Position numbers and translations under genes: made by a program | Assembly: GCA_017524725.1 (NCBI GenBank) | Contig: JAFXUZ010000087.1 | Span: 45,384 to 109,383 of the forward strand | Direction of reading: 5' to 3' | Origin: Clostridia bacterium | Lineage (GTDB): Bacteria; Bacillota; Clostridia; Christensenellales; Aristaeellaceae | Length of the DNA: 64,000 bases | Shown here: positions 61,799 through 64,000 of the stretch, piece by piece | Position numbering within the stretch: the stretch's first letter is position 1 | Layout: each line of letters opens with the position of its first letter | The notes under the pieces: model-generated | Seen by the model: the letters and a program-made list of their open reading frames with translations, nothing else | What the model was told of the DNA's origin: nothing | Database searches by the model: none

Positions 61799-61814
61799 AG
61801 GGAGGAGTGATAAA

Positions 61815-62159
61815 ATGGACCGGATGATCCCATACGGAAAGATGTCGAAAAAGGAAAAGAAGGCTTACGATCAAAAACGCCGGGCGGTGTGGCGGTTCAG
61901 CCCGGTGACACGGAAAAAAGAGAGCGCGAAAGTGTACAGCCGCAAAAAAAGGCGGGGATACGGGGAAGACGACCCGTATCTCCGTTTTTTTGCTTTCCTT
62001 ATTATATTTTTTTTCGGCTTTTTGCCCTCCCGCGGTCTCCGTTTCCGGTCAGGCGTTTTTCCGGGCCGGCCTGTGTTTCGTCAGCCTTCCCCGCCCAGGC
62101 CGGAATCATGCTCATATTCCTCCACGGTCCCGTCTTTTACGTTCACATACACATTGTAA
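61815..62159 (+). CDS. small basic protein (conserved start; open frame runs past its terminator)
   Basis: The first 55 residues (MDRMIPYGKMSKKEKKAYDQ, then RAVWRFSPVTRKKES and VYSRKKRRGYGE) match a small basic protein frequent in Clostridia, 'MIPYEKLSKK.KRE.D..RR..W...PVTRKPENPKAYNRKK'. Relatives of which I am aware end soon after the Arg/Lys-rich stretch. Here the frame stays open through a strong terminator hairpin at 61953-61991 and overlaps the convergent anti-sigma-like gene by 79 nt. So the original stop was probably lost, and the extra 55-60 codons are doubtful. GGGAGGAG supports the start. Confidence 0.6.
   Translation: MDRMIPYGKMSKKEKKAYDQKRRAVWRFSPVTRKKESAKVYSRKKRRGYGEDDPYLRFFAFLIIFFFGFLPSRGLRFRSGVFPGRPVFRQPSPPRPESCSYSSTVPSFTFTYTL
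61953..61991 (+). terminator. strong rho-independent terminator inside the small-protein frame
   Basis: Stem CGGGGATACGGG (61953-61964) with CCCGTATCTCCG (61973-61984; one G-U pair) followed by seven Ts. Confidence 0.85.
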
Positions 62160-63058
62160 TAGCCTTCCTTGTCCATATGGGGTCTGGGCTCGCCGTTTAT
62201 CATCTGCTGTGTGGTATAAGGCGCGTACAAAAGGTATTCCACCTTCAGGCAGGGTTTTCCGTTCACCATATCGTACCAGCTGTTCCCTTCGCTTTCACCT
62301 GATCCGGTGTACAGCTCCATCAGGCCGGCTTCAGCCTCGCTGAGGCTGTAATTTTCGACGATGAATTTCCTTCCGATGGCGATAAGATCTTCTTCGGGCA
62401 GTCTGCGGGCCTGCATGGCGGCGGTTTTGTCCGCTTCCAGGCGCTCGGGCCAGCTTTCGTCCCATTCGGAGGATGAAACGTCTTCCGCGGCTCCATGCGC
62501 TTCGGCGATGGCGGCGGCACGGCGGAGGAACGCGCTTTTGCGCTGCGTATCAAGGCAGTCGGAAAGCATCTGCGCCAGCTGGTCCTTTCCCCAGGCTTCC
62601 GCTTCGTAACCGCCGGAGGTATCCTCCCCGTCGCGGCTCCAGGCGATCTCGGCCCTGCCGTCCTTCACCAGGACGGTATAGGTCCCGAGCGCATAGTTCA
62701 GGTCCCCGGCTCCGGAATAGGTCACCCGGACCGTGCCGTCCGCCAGTTCCTCCTCTTCCCGCCCGAAGAAGGTCATCATCTCCATTGTGACGCCGCGCTT
62801 TTCCGCCATGGCCCTTTCCGCGATCCTGGCCGCGTTCACCCTGGGGGAGAAAAGCAGGTTCGCCGCCAGGGCCGCCGCCGAGAGCAGCGCCAGGACCAGG
62901 GCGGCCGAAAGCGCCAGGGAGAATTTTTTCCTGACAGGCGCCGGCCTTTCTTCCCGGGCGATGCGGTCAAAGACCTTCGCGCGGCAGGAAGGCATGCTGT
63001 CCAGGAAAGAGAGCCGCCGGTCCATCCGGGTCTTCATGGTATCGTTATTCGTCCTCAT
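62081..63058 (-). CDS. membrane-anchored anti-sigma-like protein
   Basis: 325 residues. The N-terminal 45 residues are cytoplasmic (RRLSFLDSMPSCRAKVFDRI), one hydrophobic helix follows (LALSAALVLALLSAAALAANLLF), and the rest is extracytoplasmic with YSGAGDLNYALGTYTVLVKDG and a final PepSY-like strand set (YYNVYVNVKDGTVEEYEHD). The order resembles anti-sigma factors with a PepSY-like sensor, but no ZAS zinc motif (HxxxCxxC) is present. It starts 14 nt inside the end of the ECF sigma gene, so the two are translationally coupled. GGAGG supports ATG 63058. Confidence 0.72.
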   Translation of the reverse strand: MRTNNDTMKTRMDRRLSFLDSMPSCRAKVFDRIAREERPAPVRKKFSLALSAALVLALLSAAALAANLLFSPRVNAARIAERAMAEKRGVTMEMMTFFGREEEELADGTVRVTYSGAGDLNYALGTYTVLVKDGRAEIAWSRDGEDTSGGYEAEAWGKDQLAQMLSDCLDTQRKSAFLRRAAAIAEAHGAAEDVSSSEWDESWPERLEADKTAAMQARRLPEEDLIAIGRKFIVENYSLSEAEAGLMELYTGSGESEGNSWYDMVNGKPCLKVEYLLYAPYTTQQMINGEPRPHMDKEGYYNVYVNVKDGTVEEYEHDSGLGGEG

Positions 63059-63551
63059 AATACCAGTCCTCCAGTGCCTCTTTAAGGCTCGCTTTCGCTT
63101 TTTTCAGGCGGTAATTGACCGTCGATCTGGGCACGCGGAGCGCCCGCGTCATTTCGGGGAGGGTCATCCCCTGGTACCAGTGCATCAGGGTCACTTCCTT
63201 CAGCCGGGGCGGCAGGGCCATTACCGCCCGGGTGACGGTGTCGTCCCCCTCCTCACAGGGCGCCGGGCTCTCAGGCAAAAGGTCCGGAGTGACGGACCGG
63301 TCGGTGTGACGGCGCCAGGCACTTTTGTTCAGGTCCCTGCAGGTATTGACCGCGATGCGCGTCAGCCAGGTTTTTTCCGACGCGTCCCCGCGAAAACGGC
63401 CGCGGTTTTTCCATGCCTTGAAAAATGTTTCCTGAACGGCGTCCTGCGCAAGAGAAGCGTCGCCAAGGATGACGAAGCACAGCCGCAAAAGCGGTTTTTC
63501 CCATCGGGTGATGACGCCGTCCAGCCATTCCCGGTGTGTATCCTGTGTCAA
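63045..63551 (-). CDS. ECF-type RNA polymerase sigma factor
   Basis: 168 residues. Region 2 reads LLRLCFVILGDASLAQDAVQETFFKAWKNRGRF (the DA.QE.F...W core) and region 4 PPRLKEVTLMHWYQGMTLPEMTRALRVPRSTVNYRLKKAKASLKEAL. The TTG at 63551 lies 6 nt after AAGGAGGG and is chosen over an upstream ATG at 63572 that lies before that site. The partner downstream probably holds the sigma factor at the membrane. The promoter with short leader is at 63706-63779. Confidence 0.88.
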   Translation of the reverse strand: MTQDTHREWLDGVITRWEKPLLRLCFVILGDASLAQDAVQETFFKAWKNRGRFRGDASEKTWLTRIAVNTCRDLNKSAWRRHTDRSVTPDLLPESPAPCEEGDDTVTRAVMALPPRLKEVTLMHWYQGMTLPEMTRALRVPRSTVNYRLKKAKASLKEALEDWYYEDE

Positions 63552-63705
63552 ACAACTCCCTCCTTTCAACACTTATTAGACGATATGGCGGCGGAAACAG
63601 GCCAAAGGTTTTTCATGTTTTTTCCCGATCCCCGACGGCCTGACATCAGGAAATGCCGCCCTGTGTGCGGATAACGCCTTTCCGGAACGGGATGCGGCGT
63701 TTCGC

Positions 63706-63745
63706 AAAAAAAGAGGCGCCCTGACGGATGCCTCCCGATCTTATT
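63706..63745 (-). ncRNA. possible 40-nt transcript or leader with early terminator
   Basis: Transcription from the perfect promoter would start near 63745. A hairpin GAGGC...GCCTC (63734-63730 with 63717-63713 on the minus strand) follows, then seven Ts (63712-63706). The unit therefore predicts an RNA of about 40 nt, or an attenuator in the leader of the sigma factor gene about 155 nt further on. No start codon or ribosome-binding site is visible in it. Confidence 0.45.
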
Positions 63746-63751
63746 ATGGAT

Positions 63752-63779
63752 ATTATACTGTGTTCGCGGCCGCTGTCAA
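63752..63779 (-). promoter_or_regulatory. perfect sigma-70 promoter upstream of the ECF sigma gene
   Basis: On the minus strand TTGACA (63779-63774), 16 nt, TATAAT (63757-63752). Both hexamers are consensus. Confidence 0.85.
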
Positions 63780-63878
63780 TCGATGCGATGATGCGGGACC
63801 CGGCATGGGGGAACCCCGGGGCCTGCGCGGCCCCGGACCCCACGGCAGAGGCGCTGCCCCATATGCACTAACTTAAAC

Positions 63879-63907
63879 TTGACAACAATCAATACACCAA
63901 TTATAAT
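63879..63907 (+). promoter_or_regulatory. perfect sigma-70 promoter of the terminal gene
   Basis: TTGACA (63879-63884), 17 nt, TATAAT (63902-63907), 30 nt before the ATG. Confidence 0.88.
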
Positions 63908-63937
63908 GACCGTATAATAGTACAGGGGGAAGACCGA

Positions 63938-64000
63938 ATGGAAATGGTTGGTGTAGCGAGTTTGTTGCGAATGATGCCGGAAGGATATGAGGAGGCATGC
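63938..64000 (+). CDS. probable IS4-like transposase, N-terminal 21 codons (cut by window edge)
   Basis: The visible residues MEMVGVASLLRMMPEGYEEA resemble the start of IS4-family transposases of Clostridia (M-x-x-VG...LL..MPEGYE.AC). AGGGGGAAG stands before the ATG, and a consensus promoter precedes it. With only 21 codons the assignment rests on recall of the family start; the catalytic DDE residues lie outside the window. A mobile element edge would fit the gene-poor sequence from 63780 on. Confidence 0.5.
   Translation, partial: MEMVGVASLLRMMPEGYEEAC

Overview
The window looks like the chromosome of an uncultured, anaerobic, GC-rich member of the Clostridia (Firmicutes), probably from a gut or rumen community. 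Supporting signs are strong AGGAGG ribosome-binding sites and TTGACA/TATAAT promoters, a group-B type [FeFe] hydrogenase, rubredoxin, GerM-domain and SpoVB-like proteins, DUF6062, a clostripain-type peptidase, LplB/YtcP-type sugar transport and Thr/Pro (PTPVP) linkers in surface proteins. Genus-level assignment is not possible from sequence reading alone. No rRNA, tRNA or CRISPR array was recognised.

Layout. 0-18 kb is ordinary chromosome: the 3' part of gyrA, a SpoVB-like flippase, rubredoxin, an AEC transporter and a CBM9-like protein. A leftward surface-protein block follows (a 13-repeat MucBP-like protein, a membrane protein with a Cys/His tail, DUF6062, a triple GerM-domain protein), then an ATP-grasp enzyme, ychF, the hydrogenase and rlmD. 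The 3' end of rlmD runs into an AT-richer accessory island (about 18.1-31.6 kb). This island holds four GNAT acetyltransferases, two Nudix hydrolases, a methyltransferase, two exported SH3-like proteins, an SF2 helicase, a decayed BREX/DUF2791-type ATPase, and fragment or chimeric genes.

31.7-41.4 kb is devoted to carbohydrate use: a SIS-domain isomerase/deaminase, a BadF-type amino-sugar kinase, an MFS transporter, a predicted alpha/alpha-toroid glycan enzyme and a complete LplB/YtcP/LipO-type ABC importer. 41.5-51.9 kb carries an XRE regulator, a GNAT, a YdcF-like protein, an exported clostripain-family peptidase, two translationally coupled MutS-like ATPases and a ROK kinase.

52.0-60.0 kb is a compact leftward phage-derived operon: a small protein, a Cys-rich protein, terminase large subunit, P22-like portal, Prp-like cysteine protease, a structural protein, NlpC/P60 endolysin and three small membrane or holin-like proteins. 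No capsid, scaffold, tape-measure, integrase or repressor gene is visible. Four of the five copies of a purine-rich repeat (core GAGTGAAGAGTGGAGAGTGG) sit in this operon at stop/start junctions or in frame inside genes; the fifth is 48 kb away. A MATE transporter, a small basic protein, an ECF sigma factor with a membrane-anchored partner, a tiny promoter-terminator unit and the start of a probable IS4-like transposase complete the window.

The strongest candidates for something new are the stop-codon-linked repeat family and the capsid-less packaging/lysis cassette with its Prp-like protease. Next come the short transcript unit upstream of the sigma factor and the coupled MutS-like pair with an Asn in Walker B.
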